The notes below the pieces were generated by a model that did no database searches, had not been told where the DNA came from, and saw nothing but the letters and a program-made list of their open reading frames with translations. Below, one piece after another: positions 51,201 through 57,663 of a stretch of DNA of 64,000 nucleotides. Source of the stretch: Apostichopus californicus (Eukaryota > Echinodermata > Holothuroidea > Aspidochirotida > Stichopodidae); NCBI GenBank assembly GCA_020650975.1, contig JAIPMN010000258.1, positions 31,000 to 94,999 on the forward strand. Direction: 5' to 3'. Numbering within the stretch: the stretch's first letter is position 1; every line of letters begins with the position of its first letter. The position numbers and the translations under genes were made by a program.

Positions 51201-52689
51201 TGCAGGAGGAGTTTCATTTTGACCATATGCCCAACCTTTGTATTACGATTGATTCCATTCTCAGATCTAGACAATTTACATTTTGAAAACAAAGTTGTGA
51301 TGTAAGAGCTACAGGTTCTTCCCATATTTAAGGTCTAATAGGTGTTTGTAGTGTTTGTGTTTTAAATTTGAAAAGCGCACAGAAATTTGTAACCAGGGAT
51401 ATCTTATTGGGGTCTGATCCCTGTAACCAGGGATCACATTGGGGTCTGATCCCTGTGGCAGATGAAGATGCTGAATTGTGGTGTTATCTCATGGAAGTTA
51501 TTACAAGTTATTCCTCTTTTGCTTGTCATACAACTTCTCTTTACAAACTGGGAATTATTATATTTGTGCATGACTATGGAGGGTCTGCTTTCATTCACAT
51601 TGGTTTCCATTGGTTTCCATGGTTACAATGTACAGTATGTTCTTAGATTGCATGAAATATTTATAAATGTAAATATAGTAAGAAGATGTGTTCAGATTGG
51701 CTGGAATCTTTCTTGTCTAGCTTCCTAGCTGCTCGCATAAAAATGTCCGTCTTCTGTCGCGAAGTGACACTAATTCGTATGACTCTACGAGTCCAATTGT
51801 GACACGCGAATAATTGGACTCTACGAGTCCAATTGTGACACGCGAATAATTATATTGGCCAAACTATCAAGGTGAAATTTGGTCTCGGGTGGGTTCCTAC
51901 GAAAGATATACGTAAGAGAGACGTCAAAAGGACGCAAAGGCGCAAGATGGATGATAGCTTTCTTGATGCTCTCTGGAGCTGAACGCTTCATCGGTCATAA
52001 TCCTGCATAATCCTGCAAGTCTGTCACTGCCGTTCATTTCTGCTGTTATATTCAAAAGGTTAATGTCATCACAAGGCCTGGTTGATGTATTGTCCCAATG
52101 TTAATTGAACTGTGTAATGAATAGTTCATACATATTCAGTTCAAAGTGAGTTTGTGATAAAATGGAATGTTTCACATAACAAGTCACTGGTTGATTCACC
52201 GTCATGCCAATGCCATTTTCAATGTTTTGTGGAAGGAGCAGTAACATCAATGGAGGACATTTTTTCAAAGAAATCTTACTTTTTGTACAACTTAAATGTA
52301 ATGTGAAGTCTGTTATGAATGTATGTAACTATGACAACTGTGGCAAGATGGCAAGAAGAATATGTTAGTGAATTATGCCCTCCCATTGTGTCATTCCATT
52401 AGGAGCCTTCATGAAGGGAAGCAAAAAGGGACCATATCAAACGATATCTATCCAATGATATCTATCCTTTGGCTTCCTGGACCATTTTTACCTTTGTGTC
52501 TATGCACCCAGAAACATCACTTATAAGGATAGTAGAATATTATAGTAACTTAATGCATTTGGCTAAACTCTAATTTTTTTCGTTTCTTCTTCTTCTTTTG
52601 ATCTCCTCAGAGCTAGTATTAGTCGGGATCCATTTTATGAAATGCTGGCCACCAGGAAGAAGAAAGCTACCATGCCGAGTGCCGAGTGA
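12205..52689 (+). CDS. CYTH1: Cytohesin (Sec7-PH Arf guanine-nucleotide exchange factor), whole gene, 13 exons
   Basis: Join 12205-12244, 17800-17873, 24510-24571, 25424-25487, 28208-28326, 31261-31341, 32661-32773, 34731-34879, 36019-36130, 44787-44863, 45570-45641, 48412-48563, 52611-52689: 1194 nt, 397 codons plus TGA, every intron GT/AG and in phase. Order of domains: coiled coil (about residues 14-60), Sec7 (about 72-257) with the catalytic glutamate E158 in the [12 protein letters not shown] motif and motif LNTSLHNPN at 197-205, linker, PH (about 264-380) with the phosphoinositide-binding K/R cluster [11 protein letters not shown] at 272-282, then a polybasic tail (RKKK). Known for the family: GDP/GTP exchange on Arf1/Arf6 at PIP3 or PIP2 membranes, adaptor binding through the coiled coil, autoinhibition by linker and tail. 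Probably a single invertebrate co-ortholog of vertebrate CYTH1-4, so the symbol is by similarity. Only exon 1 is uncertain. Confidence 0.93.
13117..13170 (+). repeat. GA microsatellite and G-rich tract
   Basis: (GA)n followed by GGAGGGGTGGGGAGGGGGGG and AGGG: several runs of three or more G close together, a potential G-quadruplex on the plus strand, in cytohesin intron 1. Confidence 0.75.
14744..14792. repeat. Perfect 17-bp inverted repeat with 15-nt loop
   Basis: GTGGTGATCAAGTACCA (14744-14760) and TGGTACTTGATCACCAC (14776-14792) are exact reverse complements around a 15-nt loop. After a 2-nt bulge, CATA (14738-14741) pairs with TATG (14793-14796). It lies in cytohesin intron 1 and resembles a miRNA precursor arm pair or a very short MITE. 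No known miRNA recognised. Confidence 0.7.
14803..14864 (+). repeat. 31-bp imperfect tandem duplication
   Basis: GGTACTCA at 14803 and at 14834 begin two copies of a unit containing CTAGTGTAAC(G/A)TAAGTTA. It follows directly after the 14744-14792 hairpin and shares its GGTACT word. Confidence 0.6.
17709..17738 (+). promoter_or_regulatory. TATA box and in-frame ATG directly upstream of cytohesin exon 2
   Basis: TATAAATA at 17709-17716 is followed by ATG at 17736, which is in frame with exon 2 through the acceptor (21 codons, [20 protein letters not shown] then S). An in-frame TAG at 17715 closes the frame upstream. A TATA-driven start would fall near or just after 17736, so the in-frame ATG at 17769 may be the usable one. 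It could be an alternative promoter or a chance arrangement in AT-rich DNA. Confidence 0.25.
17800..17873 (+). CDS. CYTH1: Cytohesin exon 2 (coiled coil, first half)
   Basis: Acceptor CTCTCAG|AT and donor AAG|GTAAGC. Translates (D)[16 protein letters not shown]... up to LLLEIK, residues 14-38, the start of the N-terminal coiled coil, with the leucine/isoleucine spacing seen in vertebrate DLTAEERQELENIRRRKQELL. Starts in phase 1 and ends in phase 0. The reading frame also stays open upstream of the acceptor to an ATG at 17736, so this exon may have an alternative unspliced 5' end (see the promoter entry). Confidence 0.9.
17874..24509 (+). other. Cytohesin intron 2
   Basis: 6.6 kb. A C-rich tract 17921-17994, the hAT-like MITE, small palindromes GATTACGTAATC (around 19428) and TATAGCATGCTATA (19457-19470), many ACAGTA/TACTGT words, and a C-run at 24433-24447. 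No coding signal seen. Confidence 0.8.
18132..18524. mobile_element. hAT-like MITE with 12-bp TIRs and 8-bp TSD
   Basis: Terminal inverted repeats CAGTGGCGGAGC (18132-18143) and GCTCCGCCACTG (18513-18524) are perfect, and the element is bracketed by the 8-bp direct repeat GCTAGAAA (18124-18131 and 18525-18532). An 8-bp target duplication with CAG-starting ends is typical of the hAT superfamily. At 393 bp with no transposase ORF it is non-autonomous. It lies in cytohesin intron 2, 258 bp past exon 2. Confidence 0.85.
24510..24571 (+). CDS. CYTH1: Cytohesin exon 3 (coiled coil, second half)
   Basis: Acceptor TTTTTTCAG|GAC, donor GAAAA|GTAAGT. Encodes [20 protein letters not shown] and the first two bases of K59. 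It is acidic and heptad-like, the more divergent half of the coiled coil through which family members bind adaptors and dimerise. A GA/G-rich tract begins within 25 nt of the donor. Confidence 0.88.
24572..25423 (+). other. Cytohesin intron 3
   Basis: 852 bp. Starts with a GA-then-G-rich tract (24582-24629); otherwise ordinary AT-rich intron, nothing else seen. Confidence 0.85.
25424..25487 (+). CDS. CYTH1: Cytohesin exon 4 (coiled coil to Sec7 junction)
   Basis: Acceptor TTTTACAG|G, donor AAGAAG|GTTCGT. Encodes residues 59-80, ending in [10 protein letters not shown]; the family-conserved block is [10 protein letters not shown] immediately before the Sec7 core. The donor GTTCGT is poor (T at +3), yet the exon end falls at the position expected from vertebrates. 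Ends in phase 0. Confidence 0.93.
25748..25807 (+). repeat. 20-bp repeat, three copies
   Basis: ACACCCATCATTGTTATGTC-type units begin at 25748, 25768 and 25788 with one or two differences. In cytohesin intron 4. Confidence 0.85.
27215..27337 (+). CDS. Candidate alternative first exon inside cytohesin intron 4
   Basis: ATGGCCGCACACGG has a strong start context, preceded by TTTTACAG. The frame reads [20 protein letters not shown], then [10 protein letters not shown] and on to FILK, 41 codons, closed in phase 0 by a weak donor AAG|GTTTAT. A better-placed donor CTG|GTATTG at 27281 is also phase 0. Either joins in frame to exon 5 (GIEYLIENG) and would give a cytohesin without its coiled coil. The surrounding 250 bp carries more CpG than nearby intron. 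I recognise no family; it may be a spurious ORF. Confidence 0.2.
28208..28326 (+). CDS. CYTH1: Cytohesin exon 5 (Sec7 N-terminal helices)
   Basis: Acceptor TTCTTCAG|GGT, donor ATAGG|GTAATT. Encodes G81-I119 and two bases of G120, including [11 protein letters not shown] and [16 protein letters not shown], diagnostic of the cytohesin Sec7 domain. The end reads YLG-I-G where vertebrates have YLG-E-R, a change in an otherwise very conserved stretch. A G-rich, potential G-quadruplex tract lies about 105 nt into the following intron. Confidence 0.97.
28327..31260 (+). other. Cytohesin intron 5
   Basis: 2.9 kb. G-rich tract near its start, a small C-rich block at 29930-29970, a duplicated GATTATATTATTAAA at 29079-29108; nothing coding seen. 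Confidence 0.85.
28433..28477 (+). repeat. G-rich tract (potential G-quadruplex) after exon 5
   Basis: Contains GGGGGAGGGG, GGGAGG, GGGAAGGGGG and TTGGGGG, more than four G-runs within 45 nt on the sense strand of cytohesin, starting about 106 nt past the exon 5 donor. Confidence 0.65.
31261..31341 (+). CDS. CYTH1: Cytohesin exon 6 (Sec7 middle)
   Basis: Acceptor GTTTTGCAG|G, donor TTAAG|GTATGT. Encodes K121-L146 plus part of R147: [17 protein letters not shown]...LVQALR, aligning with [27 protein letters not shown] in vertebrates. The reading frame stays open through the donor into a C-rich intronic tract, where a second good donor in the same phase occurs at 31723. Confidence 0.97.
31342..32660 (+). 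other. Cytohesin intron 6
   Basis: 1.3 kb. Its first 380 bp are the C-rich minisatellite, followed by a second donor-like CCAG|GTAAGA at 31723; the remainder is unremarkable. Confidence 0.85.
31384..31702 (+). repeat. C-rich minisatellite directly after cytohesin exon 6
   Basis: Degenerate units of the type CCCATCCCTGCCCCCTCC make up about 320 bp of nearly pure pyrimidine on the plus strand. Because the units lack stop codons on this strand, the exon 6 frame runs through as a proline-rich translation. Confidence 0.9.
32661..32773 (+). CDS. CYTH1: Cytohesin exon 7 (Sec7 catalytic motif)
   Basis: Acceptor TGTTTCAG|A, donor CTACAG|GTGGGT. Encodes Q148-T184: [38 protein letters not shown]158 is the glutamic finger that displaces Mg and GDP beta-phosphate from Arf; it is intact, so exchange activity is expected. 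Phases 2 in, 1 out. Confidence 0.98.
32774..34730 (+). other. Cytohesin intron 7
   Basis: 2.0 kb. C-run at 33000-33012, G-rich patch at 34107-34132, and (ACTAA)n at about 34612-34629. No coding signal seen. Confidence 0.85.
34731..34879 (+). CDS. CYTH1: Cytohesin exon 8 (Sec7 C-terminal half)
   Basis: Acceptor TTCTTTTAG|AT after a long T/C tract, donor TTGAAG|GTAGAA. Encodes (D185) T186-K234, with [20 protein letters not shown] (the second active-site motif of the Sec7 hydrophobic groove) and [21 protein letters not shown] run of ten C residues sits 12 nt past the donor. Confidence 0.98.
34880..36018 (+). other. Cytohesin intron 8
   Basis: 1.1 kb. C-run 12 nt after the donor, the 29-bp duplication and a TG repeat at 35847-35872. 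No coding signal seen. Confidence 0.85.
35636..35690 (+). repeat. 29-bp tandem duplication
   Basis: TCTAGATAAATGCTTCCAAC recurs after 29 bp (ATAAATGCTT at 35641 and 35670). In cytohesin intron 8. Confidence 0.85.
36019..36130 (+). CDS. CYTH1: Cytohesin exon 9 (Sec7-PH linker and PH start)
   Basis: Acceptor GCGTGTAG|AGC (weak pyrimidine tract), donor CAAG|GTATGT. Encodes S235-Q271 and the first base of G272: [37 protein letters not shown]. The linker that pseudosubstrate-blocks Sec7 in autoinhibited cytohesins is preserved. WLWKQ replaces vertebrate WLLKL. The codon for the first glycine of the PH di/triglycine switch is split across the next intron. Confidence 0.97.
38130..38752 (+). repeat. 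GTGTATTATGAGG minisatellite with 104-bp higher-order repeat
   Basis: About 620 bp of variant 13-17 bp units (GTGTATTATGAGG, with GATGTGATATGAGG and CAGAGGG variants). A block beginning TGTGTATATTCAGAGGG recurs at 38271 and 38375, a 104-bp higher-order period with about 90 bp near-identical, so recent unequal exchange is likely. In cytohesin intron 9. Confidence 0.92.
41011..41167 (+). CDS. Candidate alternative first exon inside cytohesin intron 9
   Basis: ATG with A at -3 opens [20 protein letters not shown] and continues for 52 codons to ...DGIFFA plus one base, where TTGCTG|GTATCT could serve as a donor. The phase (1) is what exon 10 needs, so splicing would give a protein starting with this leader and containing only the PH domain. 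Not recognised as any family. Unspliced, the ORF ends at 41220. Confidence 0.13.
41565..41771 (+). other. Small 68-codon ORF in intron 9, unrecognised
   Basis: ATG followed by G, then [20 protein letters not shown], a hydrophobic stretch [20 protein letters not shown] and a basic end [14 protein letters not shown], stop TAA at 41769. One possible membrane helix. No family recognised, the -3 base is T, and the ORF lies within a long intron, so translation is doubtful. Confidence 0.15.
42007..42258 (+). repeat. 126-bp tandem duplication
   Basis: TAGCCATGCCCTGTTGAG starts two copies at about 42007 and 42133. They stay near-identical for about 95 bases (to AACCTAGTTTGATA) and then diverge. Intronic, no coding signal. 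Confidence 0.9.
44787..44863 (+). CDS. CYTH1: Cytohesin exon 10 (PH lipid-binding loop)
   Basis: Acceptor TTTTCACAG|GA, donor CTCAG|GTTTGA. Encodes [18 protein letters not shown] and LYYFEFTQ, residues 272-297. K276, K279, R280 and R281 are in the basic loop that contacts inositol phosphates. Direct joining of exons 9 and 10 gives the two-glycine (2G) form, which in mammals favours PIP3 over PIP2. Confidence 0.97.
44864..45569 (+). other. Cytohesin intron 10
   Basis: 706 bp, mostly AT-rich, including the low-complexity block before exon 11. Nothing else seen. Confidence 0.85.
45306..45425. repeat. AT-rich low-complexity block
   Basis: TTTATTTTATT-type repeats and (AT)n over about 120 bp in cytohesin intron 10, ending about 150 bp before exon 11. 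No other structure. Confidence 0.8.
45570..45641 (+). CDS. CYTH1: Cytohesin exon 11 (PH middle strands)
   Basis: Acceptor ATCTTCAG|GAC, donor AAAAAT|GTGAGT, phase 0 on both sides. Encodes [20 protein letters not shown] and TKKN, residues 298-321, equivalent to [20 protein letters not shown] in vertebrates. Confidence 0.97.
45642..48411 (+). other. Cytohesin intron 11
   Basis: 2.8 kb. A 139-codon open stretch at 46397-46816 resembles no family I know and has intron-like composition. A T-rich block at 48030-48060. Nothing else seen. Confidence 0.85.
48412..48563 (+). CDS. CYTH1: Cytohesin exon 12 (PH C-terminal half)
   Basis: Acceptor TTTATCAG|CAT, donor ATAAG|GTGGGT. Encodes H322-I371 and part of R372: [48 protein letters not shown]. 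Contains the last PH strands and the C-terminal alpha helix with its invariant tryptophan (W367). It ends in phase 2; both exon 13 and the candidate terminal exon at 55029 accept that phase. Confidence 0.98.
48637..48799. mobile_element. Short MITE-like element with 11-bp TIRs
   Basis: CAGGCATGAGC (48637-48647) and GCTCATGCCTG (48789-48799) are perfect inverted ends of a 163-bp block, flanked on both sides by GTTATT (48631-48636 and 48800-48805). Non-coding, with an internal partly repeated CCGTGATTTTTT. The 6-bp flank could be an eroded longer target duplication; superfamily uncertain. It sits 73 bp past cytohesin exon 12. Confidence 0.65.
51389..51456 (+). repeat. 34-bp tandem duplication
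   Basis: GTAACCAGGGAT followed by ATTGGGGTCTGATCCCT occurs twice with a 34-bp period. Simple recent duplication in intron 12. Confidence 0.8.
51764..51852. repeat. 36-bp tandem repeat containing a 10-bp-stem hairpin
   Basis: GACTCTACGAGTCCAATTGT repeats at 51781 and 51817 (period 36), with a decayed earlier copy from 51764. The second copy holds AATTGGACTC-TAC-GAGTCCAATT (51812-51834), a perfect 10-bp stem with a 3-nt loop. Unusually CpG-rich (ACGAG, ACGCGAA) for this region; in cytohesin intron 12. Confidence 0.85.
52611..52689 (+). CDS. CYTH1: Cytohesin exon 13 (C-terminal helix, polybasic tail, stop)
   Basis: Acceptor ATCTCCTCAG|A after a C/T-rich tract. Encodes [25 protein letters not shown], then TGA at 52687. 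[17 protein letters not shown] matches the vertebrate tail, which together with the linker autoinhibits Sec7 and adds positive charge for acidic membranes. The last residues MPSAE differ from the vertebrate ends. Confidence 0.97.
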
Positions 52690-53074
52690 ATTGAATCGGA
52701 ACAGACTTGTGTTATAAACAATTTGATATCGGTGCATAAACCATCTCTTGTGACGAAGGTTTACCGGGATGTTGGGTACAGAGAAAAAGTACACCACTAC
52801 GAGCCAACAAATTTGAAATGGCAAGGCCAAAGGTCGTATTTTAACACGATAAATATAAATGAAGAGATGGATATTAACGATGAGATTGTTTGCTATGTTG
52901 CCGTTTGAACTTGACTACATCATGCATATTCATGAAGAGATCTCACAGTTACCACTATCTAATGGTGTATCAATGGCAGATGGCTACATCGTGTTGGAAG
53001 TATTCTTATCAAACTTTCTTACAACCAAAATGATACTTTATTTTATTTTTTTGTAAATTTCTGCTTGCCATATT

Positions 53075-53080
53075 AATAAA
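53075..53080 (+). terminator. Candidate cytohesin poly(A) signal AATAAA
   Basis: A canonical AATAAA 386 nt after the cytohesin stop codon, followed by T/G-containing sequence. It would define a 3' UTR of about 0.4 kb. A second AATAAA at 53795-53800 could give a longer form. Motif only; no transcript evidence. Confidence 0.5.
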
Positions 53081-55028
53081 GAAATGTATGTAGAATTCTT
53101 ATCAGATTTGAGAGGAGCAGAAAATGATTTGTTGTGATATTATCTTCATATTTTCGAAGAAATTTTACAACAGAACCAATCACAACAGTAAATGGCATAT
53201 TTATGTGTGTAATGTTGGGTTTATGTCATGTGTTTTTTTTGTTTTCTCTTTCTGTTTTTCAAGTTTTTCCTTTTTTGAAGGTTTAACATTTTTTACAGGG
53301 TAATGGGAAACCCAAATTCTGATAGTGGGATAGGGAAAGTCTTAGTTAGGTATAACCAGTGTCACAACAAATACTAAATCATATCTGAAAACTGCAAAGT
53401 TCATCCAATGTCTGATGACGACACCTATGCAATGCATACATGGGACCGAGTTGTTGCACCAAGATAGGTGCATGTAAGGTTATGTCAAAATATATATCTA
53501 TGCGTGATTATTCGGCCGCAGTTTTGTCTCAATCTTTGACAGTCTTTTTGAGAAAACAAAATTGTTTACTGGAGGTCAATCAATGAACTGATTTGCATAT
53601 GAAAAGAGAGGTAAAACATCATTTCGATATAACTTTACTGACTTGATACCAGCGCTTTCAAATAAGTTTAAGATTCAAAATCATCAAACGTAATCATTCA
53701 TATATTCGATGCAATTTTCATTAATTCATTAATACTGCAGGAAGGTCTGTTGTAAAACTGTTCTCAAATAAGATGTTGACACTTGGCCAAATTTAATAAA
53801 AACTTCAAACTGGATGCACCTAAGCCTCACCTACTTAGTATGTGAGAATTTGGGCAGAAGTGTAATCGTCCTTAACAACCACGGGTAAACTAATTGCAAG
53901 CTCAGTGGGCAAGACGATATACTCTACAGAATATATGGTTCACTCTGTATTTACTCCAGTGAGCATTGTGGTTTTTCTAACTTGCTTCTGTTATGTAATT
54001 TTCATGTGGAACTTTATGGAACCAACTGCTTTTAAATGCCTGAAATGATATTTTGGTATAACTTTGCAGCCAAGTTTAAAGCTTTGTTACATTGTCTCTC
54101 GAATCTGTGAATCGCTTTGTATTCAAACAAGCTGTTTGATTCCAGCAATTATCAAGCCTCCCTGACTGTGGTCATGTGACTATTATAAAGGTGACATCTA
54201 GCCTTTTTACATGGCCAATCAAGACAGGTCCAATGCATATAATGTAAATACAAAATCCCGTTTGCTATAAAACTTAGTTGGTTTTTTCTGTCAGAAATTT
54301 CTCAAACATTGAGAACAAGCATTTCTGGAATGTTCGCTAAGACAGCTTATTTGCTGTCGCATAAATGAATATTCATTGCTCTCAAGTCATGTATTCTCTG
54401 GTTGAACGAAGAAAGGAAATCCGTTAAGTTTACCTCAGTCACAAATAAAATATGTGCACCATCTGTAAACACTGCAGAATGCAAGCTGTAACTAATAAAG
54501 TAAATCATTTCACAATTTTGGTTTGAACCGCACAATTCTCAGAACAGTGTATATGAAAGTGTGTTTGGGAAAATCTGTTACTTTCTGGCATCGGACAGAT
54601 CTTACATAAAGATGTTTATAAGGCAAAAGGAATACATGTTTCCTTTTTATTAAATTAGATAAACATATTAACATATTTATAAGTCATAACCATCCACCTT
54701 TGGGGTTTCTGGTCTCCCAGCCGGAGTCTGTCACAAGAGGTTTATTAAAAAAAAAGAAATTCATCTCGACTCTGAGAATATATAATGTGATACTTTACAA
54801 TATCTATGTTGTTCCTTTTTGTATAGCAGAGTTTTATTCTGTACAGTGTATTTGTTTTTCGTTTTTTTCTTTCTTATCCTTTCTTGGAATGATGGGTGGG
54901 GGGGGAAGGTTGACATAGAGGGGGCTATATATCTGTTCTTATTTTATGGTTGGTAGCATCTTATAAATACTTTATATTTGTATAGTTTTGAAGTTTTCTT
55001 TTTTATCTCCAGTGTTATTGTTTTACAG

Positions 55029-55122
55029 CTTGGGAGTGGTACTTGTTTGGGTTGTTGCCATAACCATGATGATTATATATCTAGAAAAGAATGTGTTGCG
55101 AGTGAATTATACCAACTGGTGA
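55029..55122 (+). CDS. Candidate alternative terminal exon with a membrane tail
   Basis: Good acceptor (TGTTATTGTTTTACAG|C, with a further T-rich tract upstream) after cytohesin exon 13. Entered in the phase left by exon 12 it reads S-LGVVLVWVVAITMMIIY-LEKNVLRVNYTNW-stop, a continuous hydrophobic stretch of about 17 residues with charged residues only after it. A canonical AATAAA follows at 55364. It would replace the polybasic tail with a tail anchor. In the other open frame it reads LGSGTCLGCCHNHDDY and on to a TAG near 55190. Inference from phase and composition only. Confidence 0.2.
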
Positions 55123-55363
55123 TGCAAAAGACACAATCTCAGTTGATAAATGCCATAAACCAGTTGCCAGCAAACCTTGGAATCTTCTAGAAAATGAGGA
55201 AAGTTAAAAAAACCTGCGATATGGATTAGATCTTAGATTAATTGAACTAAAAACATCTCTACTTTGATTTTTTTCAAACAGATAAAAAGTGGAAAGAAGG
55301 GGTACATTGATCACAGATTAATTCTCATAACTTTCAAACATCTTTGGCAAAGTTGCTCTTCAT

Positions 55364-55369
55364 AATAAA
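55364..55369 (+). terminator. AATAAA downstream of the candidate terminal exon
   Basis: Canonical poly(A) hexamer 242 nt after the TGA that ends the candidate tail exon. Listed because it completes a plausible terminal-exon structure; no transcript evidence. Confidence 0.25.
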
Positions 55370-56586
55370 TGTTCAAGTCGAGGTCAACTCAGAACAGGTA
55401 GCAAGATTATGGGTGTCAACATTTTTGTTGCTGAATATGCTAAAAAGACATTATCTTGTGCCTGTGTGAACCTAAGATGATGATGGTTTTTCAGCGAGAG
55501 ATTTGAAAGGTGCACCCAACTTTTATTTGGAATGCTGGAGTACTGATTTGGTGGGGTTTCCTGATTTGGTGGGGTGTTCCCTAAAGATTGAATTAAGTCT
55601 CAGTTAGAAAAAGGGGAGTGCTCCCTCACTGTTGATAACCCTAGGGAGAGGACAAAATGTCTGGCTTTTTCTAAAAACTTATATGCTTTTAAGCAATGTC
55701 ATAATTTCCTCTTTTTATAATTAGATATGATTTCTCCAACTCCATCAAGTTGTTTTATCTTTTGTGTTTTCATTAATTGACGTATTTATATTCTATTATA
55801 TCTTGGATGTGTTCCTTTGCAAGATTAACTAAGTTAGTAGTTCTTACTATGCATTCAGTATATAAGCGTCTGTTCATCTTTTTGTCAAAAACGGGATCAA
55901 TTCTATCGTATGGGGACAGAAAATATTGAAACGAATAAAACCATATTCCATTTTGTAACTTGACCATTTCAGTTTTATCTTCAAGTTCAGTTGTATATCA
56001 ATTATCTAAAACAGAAACTTGTAATGCCAAGTGTTACCACCCTTTGAGAATGTGTTAGTTTCCTAAGGTTCCAACATTTTTCCAAATTTCCCCCAAAAAA
56101 TTGGTAGTTGGCTCTCTGATAGATTATACGACACAGTCTCTGCATTAAGGAACCAAGTGTATTCATTTTGCAAAATACATTAAAAGTTATCGTTGAAAAA
56201 CATGAATATTCATGAAGCATTCTTAACTATTTAGCATTGTGTCACTAAATATCCTACTGACCTGATGCAATATCCACACAATATAGTGGGTTGTTCAGAT
56301 CAGTAAATCGCCATTATTTAAACAAAAAGTTGCACTCCTCCTTTGTTCTTAGCAGAGGCTAAAATGCTACGCATAATTAAGTGATTTTTTTTAATCGATA
56401 AAACAGATCAGTATATTTTCTCTCTCTCTATTTGATTCCAATTACTCGTGTAAGTATTAACCATGTAAGTATCAAGTTTTCATTTGCTTGACAACTTATT
56501 TTAAATCAATGTTTTGTTTTTTTTAAAAACAAGCAAAATAAACAGAAAATTGTCAAATATATTAAACAGACTTTTATCAGACTATG

Positions 56587-56592
56587 TTTATT
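56587..56592 (-). terminator. Possible COQ7 poly(A) signal
   Basis: TTTATT on the plus strand, AATAAA on the COQ7 strand, about 1 kb after the COQ7 stop. I noticed no closer canonical hexamer; a variant signal nearer the stop is possible. Confidence 0.25.
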
Positions 56593-57585
56593 GTTGTTGT
56601 CAGATGACATATCAGTAATAGATAAGTTTAAAGGAAATGATTAATTTGAAGAAGTTCACTCCAAGCCCCCTCCCTCCCTCCACAACTGACCTGTGCACAA
56701 CTACATATTATAACTTTTACCATTAACAAACATAAAACCATGTTACACAGGGTTGAGAAAAGTTCCTAAAGGAATCCTTTTGCAAAAGTCTGCATATAAT
56801 GGCTCTACTAGGGTTACATCGATGAAGGGTAAGACAAGCCACTTCCTTCAGCTTCAGACCCCCCCCCCCCACCTCTCCCCCTCCTACATTGCCATCCCTG
56901 TCCTTTGGTATTCAAATGATACACACACCTCTTGAAGGCAGGAAGGGTCGTTCCATTCAGTGTCTCTGGTCAATGTAGATGCTCTTGTCATCGAACACTC
57001 TCATTGAATAGAAAACTAATTAATCAATTGATTGCAAGAGCTACTGTCAAATGATTTGAACCACCATGGCAGCGTAAGCCATAACTAATACAACTGAGCA
57101 TGCCTGAATTTTGTTTCTGTATCAAAAAGAGGGATTAAGGAGTTCAAGGTTCAGGTGATATGACCCTCTAGGAACGATCCCCGGGTTTTCATATACCGTC
57201 CCCAGATCCATTGAAGCGCGACCGGAACTAAGACCGGGTTTTGTATTAAAATTTGGAACTTCGCCTGTTGGGCAGCTAGGACATAATCCATCATTGCTTA
57301 ATACAACAAACAAAGTTCATTCAAACTCACAGGCAGAGTATCAGCGACCTAGAGGGTATTTAGTGACATACTTTCGTGCCAACTTGACTGAATAGGTTGC
57401 TTGCTGGCCCATGGCCTCTGATTAATAACACAGATGTGCACAATCATCAATAACTGCATCGCCTGAAACCATCTTCTGATCATATATCTAACGGATATCT
57501 GTGTTTGGCTCACGATGTCAGCTCCCTCCACTTCTTATGAGAGTTTTTTGGTCTTGCACTCATCAAAATATCTTCAGTATAAAGT

Positions 57586-57663
57586 TTAAATTCTCTCGGA
57601 TAGCCAGATAGCTGTCCGGCAGCCTGCCTTGATGATTCCGCTCATCGTATCGTAGAGAGGAGC
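57586..57663 (-). CDS. COQ7: COQ7 exon 5 (C-terminus, stop)
   Basis: Acceptor CCTCTCAG|GCT. Encodes APLYDTMSGIIKAGCRTAIW and LSERI, then TAA at 57588-57586. This amphipathic and hydrophobic C-terminal segment is the strongly conserved end of COQ7 (SIIQAGCRVAIYLSERL in human). Confidence 0.96.
   Translation of the reverse strand, partial: APLYDTMSGIIKAGCRTAIWLSERI

Larger units (their letters stand above)
48564..52610 (+). other. Cytohesin intron 12
   Basis: 4.0 kb. Holds the MITE-like element at 48637, a G-rich patch 48841-48890, CA repeats at about 50994-51009, and the 34-bp and 36-bp tandem repeats. Open stretches near 49972 and 50224 have no recognisable product. Confidence 0.85.
52690..57585. 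other. Convergent 3' region between cytohesin and COQ7
   Basis: 4.9 kb between the two stop codons. It holds the cytohesin 3' UTR (poly(A) candidates at 53075 and 53795), the candidate membrane-tail exon at 55029 with AATAAA at 55364, C-runs at 56658 and 56860, and the COQ7 3' UTR from the other side. No other gene supported. Confidence 0.7.
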
